Positions 37,671 to 50,623 of a stretch of 64,000 bases of DNA are shown here, piece after piece. Made by a program: the position numbers and the translations under genes. Origin of the DNA: Gordionus sp. m RMFG-2023 (taxonomy: Eukaryota > Nematomorpha > Gordioida > Chordodea > Parachordodidae); contig NC_088777.1 in the NCBI RefSeq assembly GCF_954871325.1, positions 52,576,002-52,640,001 of the forward strand. The letters run 5' to 3'. Positions within the stretch are counted from its first letter, which is position 1, and every line of letters begins with the position of its first letter. The notes beneath the pieces were generated by a model, which ran no database searches, was not told the origin of the DNA, and saw only the letters and a list, made by a program, of their open reading frames with translations.

Positions 37671-37684
37671 TTCCCCCTCTTCTA
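37671..37684 (-). other. Polypurine tract of the gypsy element
   Basis: Minus strand AGAAGAGGGGGAA lies immediately before the LTR start TGTTGATTG, as expected for the plus-strand primer of LTR elements. Confidence 0.8.
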
Positions 37685-40600
37685 CAAATAACGAAGCTTC
37701 TTCTCAGCAGTCATCGAGAGCTTGTTGTCCCAGAAGTTTTTCCTGTTTCGATTGTACTCGGTTTTATCTTGGTTAGCGCATAAGTCTCAAATGTTCTCGT
37801 AGGCTTGATTCTATCACGTAGGTTTGATAAAATCGTTTATTAGAGTTGCGTGAGTTTGTACGTTTTCTTGTAGGCTTGAATCACTTACGTAGGTTTGATA
37901 AAATCGTTGAACGTTATCGTTGGTTTGATATCCTAATCGTATGTTGTTCACATTTCTCAAAATTGTTATTATCATTAATCCAGTTGAATATTGGAATTTG
38001 GAATAAATCAGAATATGTAATTTGGAATAGTTGATCAAATCAAATATATGAATAATATGCACGAATAAAATTTTGAATTTCGGAACAATAAAATATGTAA
38101 TAAGGAATGATAATTTAAGGAATAAGGAATAAAATCCAGAATAAGGAATGATAAATCATAATGATTATTATATTATTTTTTAGGTGTTAAGTTAATCATA
38201 GCGTTTTATACTTTTAGCGTTTTATGCGTTTTATATTTTTAGCGTTTTATATTTTTTGCGTTTTATATTTAAATTTTAAGCATGTAATCTTTTAAGTAAT
38301 CAGGTTTATTTTTAATTCTTATTGGTCTAGATATTGGTATCTTAATCTCATTCTTCGTGTCCACACTTCCCCCCTTAGAGGAATTTTTAGGGTCAATTTC
38401 ATAATATTTTAAACTGTTGTAACATTCTCTTTTCCTTAACTGATCAAGATGCCTACTTACTATCCCTTTATCAGTATAAACTTGAAACATGGTGTTACTC
38501 TCTTTAAGCTTGATGCTGCCTTTGCACCACGTATCATCACCCTGTTTCTTATACCAAACATAATCTCCTCTATTAAAAGTTCGATTTCGTGGTAACGACA
38601 TGAAGACTTCACCAACTTTATCCTCCAAAGGTTTTAATAAATCCCACTTTATTCTAATGTCGCGGTTAAACATTCTTTTGGACGGTGTAACTCCCGTAGT
38701 GTCATTCGGCGTGTTTCTATAGTTGAACAAAAATCTGTCCAGCGCAGTTTCTAAGCCAATCTTTATGTTTCTTTTCATATGAGCTTTAAATGTTCTCACC
38801 ATACGTTCAGCTTGTCCATTAGATTGCTGATGGTAGGCCGACGTTAGTACATGTTTTATACCATAATTGCTACAAAATTTTTCAAAATCTTTGCTCGTGA
38901 AATTGGTACCATTATCTGTAACAATGGTTTCAGGTATACCAAATAGTGAAATAGTTTTATAAATTTCCTTTAACGTGAATTCAGTCGTAATACTCTTTAC
39001 TGGAACTATAACCGGAAATTTACTATAAGCATCAACGATTATCAACCAATTCTTTGTAAAAAACGGACCCGCATAATCTATGTGTATCCTTTCAAATGGT
39101 TTAGTCGCTGCTACCCATGGATTTTGTATCTTCTTTGGATTGTCATGATAAATATTACAATCATCGCAACTTTTGACTTCCAAATCAATGTCGTTGACCA
39201 TACCAGACCACCACATACGATCTTTGGCTAAGGATTTAATTTTACCTGCTCCCAAATGACCTTCGTGTAACGCCTTCAGTATGTTCTTTCTCAGACTTGA
39301 CGGAATTATTATTTTGTCGCTTTTGTACAGACAATCTTTAATGATACTTAGTTCTTGTTCAATATTTTCATAAATTTTATTTTGGATAGGCACATTATTT
39401 CTTATGTCATTCATAACTTGAGATAATTCAAAATCTTTGGATGTTTCATCACGTATTCGGTCAAAACTAAGAGGTATATCGCCAAAGTCATTTATAATCG
39501 CGATATCATCAATAACGTCATCATCAATTACTTGTGGTAGTCTTGAGAGGCAATCGGGAACAACATTGTATTTACCAGCTTTTTATCTGATGTTAAAGTC
39601 GTAACCCCCCAAAATTATACTCCACTTCTGTAACCTTAATGACATGGTGCTATTATCTTTGAGCCCTATGGTGAAAATATGGATTAGCGGCTTGTGATCC
39701 GTTATAATAGTGAACTTAGTCCCTATCAAGTATTCTTGAAATCTCTTGATAGCAAACATAATGGCCAAAGCTTCACGCTCAATATTGGTATAATTTGTTT
39801 CAGATTTTTCTAAAGTTCTTGATGCAAAAGCTATCGGTTTTTCTTTGCCATCTTTTTCAGTGTGAAACAAAACAGCTCCTAAACCTCTTTTAGATGCATC
39901 AGTCGCAATTCCGATAGGTAGTTCAGGATTAAAGTACGTCAAAGCTGGAGGAAGACTAATCAATGTCTTTAGATCATCAAAACTTTTGGAGTGTTCTAAA
40001 TTCCACTCCCATTTTTCTTTCAATCTTGTATAAAGGATCAGCTATTTCAGCGAAGTTGTTCAAAAATTTTCTATAGTACTCGGCCATACCTAGAAACGTT
40101 GACAATTCCGCGGCTGATTTTGGTTCCGGCATTTTAACGATCGCCTCGATCTTGTCATGGTTGGCGTGGATCCCCTTGGCGTCGATGTCGTGTCCTAAGA
40201 ACCTTAGACTTTTTTTGAAAAATAAGCTTTTTGCAAAATTAGGCACTAAGCCATGAGTTAGTATTCTTTCAAAAACCTTTTTTATGTTGTTGAAATGAAC
40301 TTCGTCACTACTTCCCGTTATAAGTAGATCATCAATATAAAATACGACATCTTTCATGTCACCGAAAATTTGATCCATAATTTGTTGAAAAATCGCAGAT
40401 GAAGTCTTTAACCCAAAAGGAAGTCTGGTAAACCGGTAGTACCCCCTGTGTGTAGATATAGTTAATATGTCTCTGCAGGTTTCATCGATGGGAATTTGTA
40501 GGAACGCATCCTTGAAATCTATCTTGGTGAACTTCTTCCCTTCCTTGAGCTTAGCGATAAGATCATTTATTCTTGGAAGTGGGTATCTGAAGTCCTCAAG

Positions 40601-43446
40601 GGCTGGGTTGACAGTGTCTTTGAAGTCGGCGCAAACCCTAACGCTCCCATTATCCTTGTAGACAGCGGTTATCGGACTTGCCCATCGGACATCTGTTACA
40701 GGCTCAATGACTCCATCTCCTATCCATCTCATAAGTTCTCTAGTAACGGCGTCTATCTTTGAATAAGGTAACCGTCTAGGTGGTATGATTTTCGGTTTGG
40801 CATCGTTACGTAGATATATCTTGACATTCCCTTTGTTGATCGGTTTTTTAGTCAGTTTAGATTCGCAATCTTTTATTAATTTCTTTATTTCATCTTCATA
40901 GTTGGTATCAATGTTTGCTATAAATTTGTTCAAAATATTACTAAAGGCATTATTCCACATACGTCCCAATAACGCATTTTTATTAGATTTAACGATCACG
41001 GCTTGCAAGTGTTTGGTGATACCTTCGTAGGTTACTTTAACTTGAGTGACGCCAATAATCTTGATTAAGTTTCCATCATAAGCTGTGAGCTGTAGAGTGG
41101 ACTTTCTAAGATCTTTAATACCTATTTGTTTAGCCATATCATGAGGTATAATTGTAAACTTGGATCCCGTATCAACCTGCATAGTAACAACAGCATCATT
41201 TACTTTTAAAGTGGTCATGAACGCATTATCATTAAGTTTAAACTCAGTTAAATTGTTGATATTAAAATCACTACCATTATTATTTTGTGTAGGGTTATAT
41301 TTTTCTTCAACAATCTCTTCAATGTTCATGTTACAATTGATGTTACTTTGATTCACGTCATTATATTGTAATGGTTTTCTTTGATTAATATTTTGATTAT
41401 AATTTTTCCACGCATTATTTTCTCCATTATTGTTGTTATTATAGGATTGATATTGATAACCATATCGATTATTATATTGACTCTGATTTCTTTGATTGTT
41501 GTAAGACCAGGAATTGTTTCTCCCATTATAATTATTGTTTTGCCAAGTACCTCTACCATTATTGTTTGAATTGTTATTGTATTGCCAGGCATTGTTTCTA
41601 TTATAATTGTTTGCATTATTGTTGTTGTGCCACATGGAGTTTCTTCCGTAATAGTTTGAATTGTTATTCGAAGATTGGTTATTACGAAAATTTATAGAGT
41701 TACCCTCACTGTCTCGAAAAATATTGTTTTGATAGTTTCGGTTAGTACTATAATTAGGCCTAAAATCATTATAATTCCTCTTCTTAAAATCAAAATTTTC
41801 CTTATGAATGTTACGTCCATTATAATTAAAATTATTTTCTTTAAAATTATTACGTTCATAATCATTAGAATTATTCTCATTATTACTAAAAGTACTTTTG
41901 CATGGTATTTTATCCATGTTTAAATTGTAAAACTTTTTATTTTTATCCAATTTTTTATCATTGTCTACATAATTTGTATCGCTAACGTCTGGTTTAATAT
42001 TGCTGCCATCTAACTCCACTCCTAATTTCATCATCTTATCTAAACCTTCGTGCTTATGTTTATTTAACTTCTTTCTGATATTATCATTTAAAGAACAAGT
42101 TATTAATTTCTCAATCATTCTTGTATCGTTATCAAAATCGCATTTTTTATGAAGTTTTGAAATTCTAAAATAAAAAGTATGGAAGGACTCCTCGGCACCT
42201 TGTACCGCTAAGTTAAAGTTCTTTATATTTACATTAATGTCCTCACTTGGAATTAACAGTTTTAATTTACCAAAAACAATATTAAAGTCTTTTAACTGTG
42301 CTTTAGAACATATCGACGTAACTTGGTCTACAATCTCAATTGGTAAGCTGCATAGTAGTGTCCTAATTTTAGATGAGTCTGACTCAATATGTCCTTCAAA
42401 GTATGTTTCTATTAAGTTAATATAAGTCTCAGATAATTTTCCTGATAACTTGGGAAATTTAGGAACATATTGAGTGTGTGTAAGAGTTAATTTTTCGTCC
42501 ATGATATAATTTTATTTGAGTAAAGTAAACTTTCAATATTTAAAATCGTAAAAGCAAAACATTGTAGTTCATTAAAATCAAATTTAAGTTGTCTAAAAAT
42601 TTTAATTTTAATCAAGAGAATATGGTCCACTAAGTTTTAATAGTTTATCTATAAAAATTCTAATTCGAATTCGTAAAGAGGATTTAATCCGCTAAGTTTT
42701 TATATAATTTGTCTGTGAAAAATTTAATACTAATTCGTGACTAACTTTTTAGAAAAAAATTTATTGATATTCTATAAGTTAAATATTGCGTAAATTTATA
42801 TTTAATAATGAAATATAGGGAAAAATTTTCTTTACCCTATAAATATAATGTCAAATATGTAGAGCATAAAGATATTTAAATTTTAATATTCAATAATTTT
42901 ACAAAATATAAAAATAAAATTATTGTCATCAAGAATATAGGGTTTTCCATTTAGAGACATATATGCACCAATCATTTTTCGTAAAGATTTAAAATAAAAA
43001 ACAATTTCGTTCGTCCTATTATCACGTACATAAGAAAATTCTTTACATATACCCATTTCTTTCAACATTTCATCAATAATAACGTATTGAGGTATATCAT
43101 AAGTTTTAAAACAAAACATCACGACGTAAAAATTGAAAGATTTAGACGAAAAAATATTTTTTATCATATAACTCCTTTATTTATATATATATATACTCTA
43201 TTTTATTTTTTATTTTTTTTACCTTTTTATAATTTTGTAAATTTGGATAAAATTTTGACTATCGAAAAGAAAAGTCAAAAAATTTTATTTGTCCTTTAAT
43301 CATCTCCAATATCGAACGACGAATTTGATAAGTAATTCGTTTACTTTTTATTTTTAACAAAAGAATTCAAGGTAAGGATATTTTTTTTTAAAATTTATTT
43401 AAAAACTTTTATAATTTAAATTTAATTTAAAACGAAAAACGTACCA

Positions 43447-43463
43447 CCGTAACCGGGGCACCA
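43447..43463 (-). other. Primer-binding site of the gypsy element
   Basis: Minus strand TGGTGCCCCGGTTACGG is adjacent to the inner end of the right LTR. It would pair with a tRNA 3' end ...GGGGCACCA. Its position identifies the right LTR as the 5' LTR. Confidence 0.75.
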
Positions 43464-43704
43464 TAAAAGAAATAAAAGAAAGGACTTATATCAACTATTA
43501 CTATTTAAATTTAAATCAAATTTATTACTATATATTTTTCATCTAAAAACATTATATATATATTATTTAAAAGTTAATTGAACAACTTAAATATAAAATA
43601 AATAATATTCAAATTTAAATCAATCAACATATAAAATAAATAATATTCAAATTTAAATCAATCAACATATAAAATAAATAATATTCAAATTTAAATCAAT
43701 CAAC
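43464..43704 (-). repeat. Right LTR (5' LTR) of the gypsy element
   Basis: Like the left LTR but with three units of the 38-bp repeat (ATATAAAATAAATAATATTC plus AAATTTAAATCAATCAAC). The extra unit is the main difference between the two LTRs. Confidence 0.75.
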
Positions 43705-44832
43705 AATATATCAAGTAACAATATAAGAATAGTTTAAAATATTTTACTGCTAATGTAGATAATTAATTTGATCACAGAATAACAATTGCTATATAAATAA
43801 GATTTATATATTCGATAACTCCCTTTCCTCTAAGATATTACTCTTTTTAACTCTTTTGTCTTACTATACCATAGATTTTTTTTTAAATAATATAATTTAA
43901 TATTTTTCTACCAATATTTTATAAATATTTCTCCAATTAATTTTGTAAAAGAAGCATGTAATTGATCAAAAGTGACTTGTAAATTATGATCCGAATAATC
44001 AGCCAGGACAAAAAGTTTCTGACAAAAATACCCTAGAACAAAATATTCTACCTAACAAAAATAATCAATTTTTATAAAATTTTAATGCCTGGTAAAAGTG
44101 GATAGTTAAAAATAATATTTTTTTTCGGTTCCACGTCAATTCGGCTCAATATCGTCAATAATTATTTTTTAAATTAATAGAATCGTTGTTAGATATCACT
44201 TTGAAATGTCAATTTCTAGTATGAGATTTCGCTTTTATTGATACCTTACCAATAATTTTTAAAATTATTTGAATATTTTTTTTGGTTCAATATACCTTAT
44301 AACATAGTAAATTAGCCTAACAAAGATATCAACGTATAATTATTTGTTTATTTACTTAATTTATATTAATATTAAGCAATTTTTTATATTAAAATTAAGT
44401 TTTCTGTAAATAAAATGAAGTTTTTTTAATAGGACCAACCCGCAACATGACTTCTATTTAATGATCCTCTTGTTTGGTTTACTATAAATTTCTAATGAAA
44501 TTGCACCTATATTAGATATGCGCCGAATTGAACCAAGAACAAATATTTGGCTAATGATAAAGGAGCTATTATGCACTGCTTATATACATTATCTTCTCGT
44601 ACAAATGCGACAGAGATATACACGCTTAATGAGTTTAGGTGAATATAAGTGTTATTGAAATCGAATCACTTAATTGTTATTCATGCTTAAATTAATTATT
44701 TATTTGGTGTCCATTACGTTTAGATTTTTGGGATGATTACTAATATTTCTTTGTTATATTTTATCACCATTTTTTTTTAAAAAGTCGTACGCGACATTTA
44801 AATAAATTTTGGCAAAGGCATCTTTATTAATA
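43705..44832. repeat. Upstream block of unit 5, right part
   Basis: Resumes the block at aatatatcaagtaaca, matching 17.26 kb onward, and continues to about 45.2 kb. Anchors are atcgaatcacttaattgtta at 44.66 kb versus 18.06 kb and gtcgtacgcgacattta at 44.78 kb versus 18.20 kb. No gene seen. Confidence 0.65.
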
Positions 44833-45045
44833 GTTGTGACGGCTCGATTTGAGACGATTTTAAAAACGGCTAACTCAAAATTATAGCCAGGAAAACAGAG
44901 CCTAAGCGTCGAGATTTCGCCAATAGATGTTCAATCCTATGTGCCGACTATGAGCAAAATCTTTACGCTTGCATAATATTTCTCTGAATAAAATACTGAG
45001 TTAGCCGTTTTTTAAAAATCGGCTCAAATTGAGCCTTTTAACAAC
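44833..45045. mobile_element. MITE with about 40-bp inverted ends
   Basis: The left arm GGCTCGATTTGAGACGATTT plus AAAAACGGCTAACTCA is the inverted complement, with a few changes, of the right arm TGAGTTAGCCGTTTTTTAAA plus ATCGGCTCAAATTGAGCC. The outer ends read GTTGT and ACAAC. It interrupts sequence that is continuous at 18.24 kb, so it inserted after the block was duplicated. The target duplication is not clear in the AT-rich flank. A decayed relative lies at about 14.84-15.0 kb. Confidence 0.75.
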
Positions 45046-47113
45046 ACTATTCATTAATTTGTCTTTGAGGCAACTTTATCCAAGGGGGAACAAATAATCT
45101 CATGATTTTTAAAATCTAATATATCTTTATTTTTTGTTTCTTATAATTTAAAAGACACCGGAAATGACGATAATAATAATTATTTATAACTCAGGAAACT
45201 ATATCACCCAAACGTATAAAATATTTCAAAAAAATTTTTAACAACACACTTAGACTTGAAACAAAGTGATGATAACTATGAATTAAATATATATTTTTTA
45301 ATTAGCTATTATTTAATAATCTTATCTAGATTTATTTTAGAGTAGGTTTTTACACTTTCCACCCCCTCATTTTCCTATCAATGAGCTAGATCGAAAAATC
45401 TATAGCATTCAAAATACTTATATTTACTTTAATTTAATGAGCTAGTCCGATATTTCTTACAAAAAAAGCATTCAAAATTATTTGAACTCCCTTTGATACC
45501 ATTATCTATATAAATAGAATAGTAAAAAATTTTGAGCGATATATTTTATTTTCTAAGTGAAAATAATTTAAGTGGAATTCATTAAAAATGGTTTTAAGTA
45601 GTAATACTGAGTAATTAAGGGGAAAAAATTATATATTATGAAGCACTAATCTATATGTATTGTAATTAGTTATATATCGGCTTAGGCTTCATAATTAGTG
45701 CTCGATAAAGTTTGAAAAACTTTGCTCTTGCTGCGTCTTAATATTAGATTTAGACTTCTATTAAATTTTTTGAAAATATAATTAACATTTTATATCTAAT
45801 TTAACAGACAAGATTATAAATATATTTATATATAAAGACCAAGATCCAAAAATAATTTGAATTGGGGAAAACCCTTTTTCTAACTAAAGACAGTTTAATG
45901 AATAATGTTATAGTTTTTATAGCTTATAACTCTGTTTTTGGTTAGTGACTGGCAAAGCTGATTGTGAATTTATAAATATTATTAATATTAAGTAAAAATC
46001 AGACAAAAATATTAGTACCCAGATAACAATTTCGTGAACAATAATTCAGGTTTAACTAAGAAACTAGATGATTAATATATTAATAATGCTAAAAGTTCTT
46101 TGTACGCGATTAATATAAATATGACAGGATAGCAAAAGATTACATTCCAATTTCGTATTAGGTCAGTACAGTGAAACTTTTATCGCAAAACAATTTTTGT
46201 CTAAACTTAATTGCAAAGAAATTTTATAGCAAAGGTAATATCCGAAAATAATTCCTGCAAATTTTTTCAGAGAAGACAACATCGTCAACCTATTATCTCA
46301 AAATTATTTGCTTAATCGCACACCCTTTAACTAGGATACAATGCCTCAATATCCAGCTGAACATAAAAGACTGTTATTTTTAGCTTCGTATGTTTAATTT
46401 ACTTTTTATGTGATAATATAGGGTAACCAGGAACAAGTATGGATAAACCTGTAAATTAATCCGTTTCATTTAAAGAAATACATTTCCTCGTGAATATTAA
46501 GCATTTTTATACCTAACCTCCGTGTACCCCCATGCCCTCGAGATAAACATTCCTATTTCCATATAACTATGCTATTTCCTATAAATCAAGTTTAGCCAAA
46601 TTATCTACCTTCACAATTTTGCTAAAAGAGGGCAAACGATTACTGCCAACTTTTAACTGCGAAGGGTAAAAGCTTAGTATTTTTGTCAAAATCTTAATTT
46701 TGCCTTTTTTTAAAAAAATATCGACTAAATCAAGGTTTCTAACGATAATCATGATTCAAATTTATTATAAAACATCTTTTCCCAATAGTTCCCAAGTGTG
46801 CAGGCTTATATGGGAATAAATATATTTATTTAAAAGAAGCATATTAAATATATGATGAGAATAAGAAAAAAGTATATGTGAATGTTAAATTTTAAATTTT
46901 AAAACGCATTATTTTATAAAAAAAAGAATTGATAAAATATACTTCAGTTTATACTTCAAAGACTCCAGTGTTGATTTCGATTTAATTATAAGATTTTATA
47001 TAGCAATAAAAGTTTTAAAATTACGATACCCTTATAATAAAATAATATTTATAATATAGCTAATAATAAATTTTGATATAGGCACATTTATATAATCAAA
47101 TAAATGTTATTTA
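45046..47113. other. AT-rich intergenic and 3' block of unit 6
   Basis: Up to 45.2 kb this is the end of the upstream block. Positions 46.60-46.70 kb hold the inverted 3' block (gggcaaacgattactgcc) of unit 6. Between them is AT-rich DNA with no recognisable gene. Confidence 0.45.
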
Positions 47114-47541
47114 TTATAAGTGTAGACGCGTGATACTCAAAGTAGAATACTCTATCACGTTTATGATATTTCTTCTATTCTCTAACAAGTGACCTTCTTT
47201 CTTAAATGCGATGCTATAAAGTACAAAATCAATTTCATTTTCCAAAATATTAATGGCCATGCCATTATGATAGATTGTCAGGGTGAAGTTAGAGTCTTGT
47301 TCAAAAATTGCCTTAAATACTAATTTTTAAAAATGTTTTAAGAGAAAAATGTATGACTTTATGTACATAATAAAAAAAAGGGTAATTGATACCTATTAAA
47401 ATTTTATATAATTGGAATAATACATGGCTTTATTACAGATTGATGATTTCCTAGGTAGATTAGATAGTCTACACCATTATTGATATCTATAAGCACTAAA
47501 GAGCAAACAGCAGATTTATTAGTGTTGACTTCTATTATCAT
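47114..47541 (-). CDS. Family-2 small protein gene, unit 6 (intact, 100 aa)
   Basis: Exon 1 is 47541-47437 (35 codons, donor GTAATA). Exon 2 is 47311-47114 (acceptor TTTAAG, stop TAA), phase 0. The sequence begins MIIEVNTNKSAVCSLVLID, with NNGVDYLIYLGNHQS at the end of exon 1. Exon 2 has AIFEQDSNFTLTIYHNGMA, LENEIDFVLYSIAFKKEGH, INVIEYSTLSITRLHL. The usual Cys of SIACKK is Phe here. The upstream AAATTAAG before ATG is conserved. The large partner in this unit has lost three exons and carries a frameshift and a dead donor, yet this small gene is fully open. Confidence 0.7.
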
Positions 47542-47856
47542 CTTAATTTTTTTTAAAAAATTTGGGATAATAAAAATGTCGAAAATGATGTATTAAAATG
47601 CAGTAATATTTATAGATCAAAATCCTCATTTTATAAACTGTATTAATTGAAAATTTTATTTTGGAAACTGTGCTTTATTATATTGGAATATAAAGAATGT
47701 CTTACTTAACTCACGGAAATAAAATTTGACTCTCGATTAGATTATTAGCCAAATATTTAGAAAAGTAGTATAGTGTTACAAATTTATTAATATTTTCCCT
47801 ACTTTATCGGATATTTTTTAGATTCATCATTTGCTTACTAAATATATATGTGATTT

Positions 47857-48786
47857 TTAGCCTGTATTAATTGGGGGTTTAGTATGTGCAGTTGATGATA
47901 TATAAAAATTATTCCAGTAGTAAAAAGCTAGCTTCATATCTTCAAGCGGTATATCGACATTGTTAAACTGTAAATAGATTGTTCTATAATATTGGTGAAC
48001 AGATGTGTATATTAAATCTATGAATCGCTCGATGAGATTATGTAAACTATCGCATGAATACAAGGGTAGATTTCTATAATTTAAAAATTAACTCATTAGT
48101 TAATCTTATATAGAAAAAAATACTAACTTCATAAAAATTGTCGAATTTCCTTTGGATATAATCAAATTGTAGACTCCTACAAATAACACGTATTGGGAAA
48201 TAACCTGTTTGTCAACGTACATTGCTTAGCAGTTATAAATATCAATTTAGTATTATATACATAATAAAGTGGATAATTTTAAATTTACTTTTTCCGAAAA
48301 TTGATTTAAAGTTAGCCATCCCAGAGCCTGAAGAGAAAAAATTTCATAATTTTATAAATTTAAAAAAAATTACTTCGCTCATTTATCTTGCAATTTTGTA
48401 TTATGACATTAACATTGAGTCTGGACTGGGGAATTGAACTAATATTATTGTTGAACATTTTAAAATTTATGGCTACTAATTTTATGGGTGGTAATCTCAT
48501 CGAACCTCTGTAAATTATATATGATGAATTTCATAAACTTCAAGGAATCCCTCGTGTGGTTGCACAAATCGTAACTAAAATAAGATTCTACTAATAAAAA
48601 TTTTCATGTTTAGAAAATTTTGTTACTTAAACTTGTAACAGCATCGTTAATATTATATCCATAACTGTAAATATTATATATGTCGATCTCATTTGAATCG
48701 GATGGAATTCCGTATGTTGAATTTGAATTAATATCTCTTTCAGCAAGAATAGACCATAATAACGTGGGATCCGTATCTATATATAA
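47857..48786 (-). pseudogene. Family-1 pseudogene, unit 6
   Basis: Exons D (48786 to about 48631), E (to about 48370), F (48327-48289), G (48224-48128) and H (to 47857) are present. Exon E has lost four bases after VYEIH, which brings an early stop. The donor of exon D is TTAAGT instead of GTAAGT. F, G and H are open: SGMANFKSIFGK, VLFVGVYNLIISKG, DLIYTSVHQYYR. Exons A to C are not found upstream. It is head to head with unit 7. Confidence 0.75.
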
Positions 48787-49280
48787 CTATGTTCATAAAA
48801 TGTAATACCTTTAAAATAGTTATTGAAAGTAGCGAGCTAAATTAGCAGCGATACACATTTATAGAAGCAATATTCACCAATTTAAAAAATAACATTGTAA
48901 AATGATGAATGAATACAAATTAGAGCAAATCTTTTAACTACTTTTAAATTTATTTGATAATTTAAAATCATAAAATTCGAGAATTACAATAATAGGTAGT
49001 TGTCAACAACTTAGTCTCAACAATGAAATCTAAAAATCTAACATGAAACATATTGTTTTAAGTTTTTTTGATAATATTTTCTATGTATTATCATGATTAA
49101 ATAAAAAAATTATAAATAATATTTGAGAACATCAATATTAAATTTCACTATATTTATAGAGTTTCCTCTTTCAAAACTTATTCCATTTCTCCCATTGGGA
49201 AATTATTTAGTTTACGTAATACGTTTTTGTGTATAATAATATTTTATTATGAAAATCTTTTATAATTGATATTTTATGCT
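48787..49280. other. AT-rich spacer, nothing recognised
   Basis: Upstream of the truncated unit 6. The sequence resembles introns of the family-1 gene but no exon A, B or C was found. Confidence 0.4.
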
Positions 49281-49350
49281 CTTACCAGGATTAAACCTGC
49301 GTCCTCTGCGTCCTTCTGTTTCCAAGCATACATCTAACACATTGGATAAA
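49281..49350 (-). ncRNA. tRNA-like SINE head
   Basis: Minus strand GCTTGGAAAC and GGTTTAATCCTGG match the tRNA-like element at 16.3 kb (A-box side decayed, B-box side clearer). It lies between units 6 and 7. Confidence 0.4.
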
Positions 49351-49399
49351 TATCCTAGAAAAGCACGGACTTTAAGTAAACTTTTTTCAATTGAATTTA

Positions 49400-50320
49400 A
49401 AATATCAAAATAGTTTTATAATAGTTTTTTTTAGTTATGCTAACTTAGTTATTAAACTGTTAAATTAATTATAAATGAGGATTCATCGTTTATTATTAAA
49501 AAGTAATTTAAATTTACTATAAAATTGTGACAAGAAAGCCTAAGAAATGCGTATATGTTACCAATGTAATTATATATCAATTTGAATAACAAATAATTTT
49601 ATCTAAATCAACCAAAATGTTGTTTAAGCATGGGAAAGATATTGGTTCTTGTTATGTTATATAACGATATCAAATGTAAAAAAATATTTTAATGGTGTCT
49701 TCCTTAATACTTTACTTTAAAATTTTTAAAATTATTTAGGAAAAATAATTTGAAGAATAGTCGGATAATGTAAATAAAAAATTTTTTTTGATAATTTTAT
49801 AAAGAAATATTATAGATCTTGATTTAATCTCTGTCCATTCATGCAATATTGTGCCAAAAGAGATCTTCCTCGATTTACGAATAATAAAACAACTTAATTT
49901 ATATATCGTGGTAAATTTTTAAATTCGTTAACATTAAAATTTTTTCAATTGTATGTTTAAAATGTTTCAATTTTATGTAATTTTTATTCAGTTTTTAACT
50001 TTTTTAAACATTTATATTATTACCTAAATATTAAATTAATCTTATAACAAATTTATAATTTTTAAAATCTTTGACCTATAAATTTTTTTTAATGAACTAT
50101 TTTTGTTGTATATAATAACCAGGTCCGTGTATAACGTCATAGATAAAAATATTAGATAACTTGTGTTTTACTCAAATATTATGGAAATGTATAATTACAA
50201 AGAATTTTCGAGAGATTTAACATAATAGAAGCTGTATGAAGCTATATATTATATCATGTAGTGGAACTCAAAATAATTAGATTATTTTAAGAGTCAACTA
50301 ATGCAACTTGTTCACGGTGG
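49400..50320. repeat. Upstream block of unit 7
   Basis: Same orientation as the block before unit 4. Anchors are gtgccaaaagagat at 49.85 kb versus 24.43 kb and actcaaatattatgg at 50.17 kb versus 24.87 kb. No coding potential seen. Confidence 0.6.
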
Positions 50321-50623
50321 CCTGGATAGCTGAGTAATTTATGCTTTTATTATTATATATTTTTGATTAATATTTGAAAAAGGTTGTACACCTCAGCATG
50401 TATATTTATACATATTAAGTAAAGTTATATTTTTTCACCAAAACTATTTGAAATAAAATGGTTTAAAGTGAATGTACTAACTATAAAATATTTAATAAAA
50501 TAAATTTCACAAAATATTTTTATTGATCAGTTTTAAAAATTTAGTTTTAAATAAATATATCAAAAAAACTTTATCATAATAATTTAATTTTTTTTATGTT
50601 TCTCTTTAAAAATCTAAATTATA

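Larger units (their letters stand above)
37459..43704 (-). mobile_element. Ty3/gypsy LTR retrotransposon, nearly whole
   Basis: A minus-strand element of about 6.2 kb with direct LTRs at both ends, a primer-binding site inside the right LTR and a polypurine tract inside the left LTR. The parts, in order from about 42.5 to 38.3 kb, are gag with a long Asn-rich tail, aspartic protease (DTGS), reverse transcriptase (YIDD box), RNase H, and integrase (zinc finger, catalytic core, HQQSNGQAER region). A small open frame lies in the leader between the right LTR and gag. It looks close to whole, with about two breaks in pol. The LTRs are very similar apart from repeat number, so insertion was fairly recent. 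It lies in a block whose uninterrupted paralogue is at 17.25 kb. Confidence 0.9.

Noticed and set aside
41353-41923. Several open frames on both strands in the Asn-rich gag region
   Set aside because: They are shadows of low-complexity gag sequence of the gypsy element in other frames.
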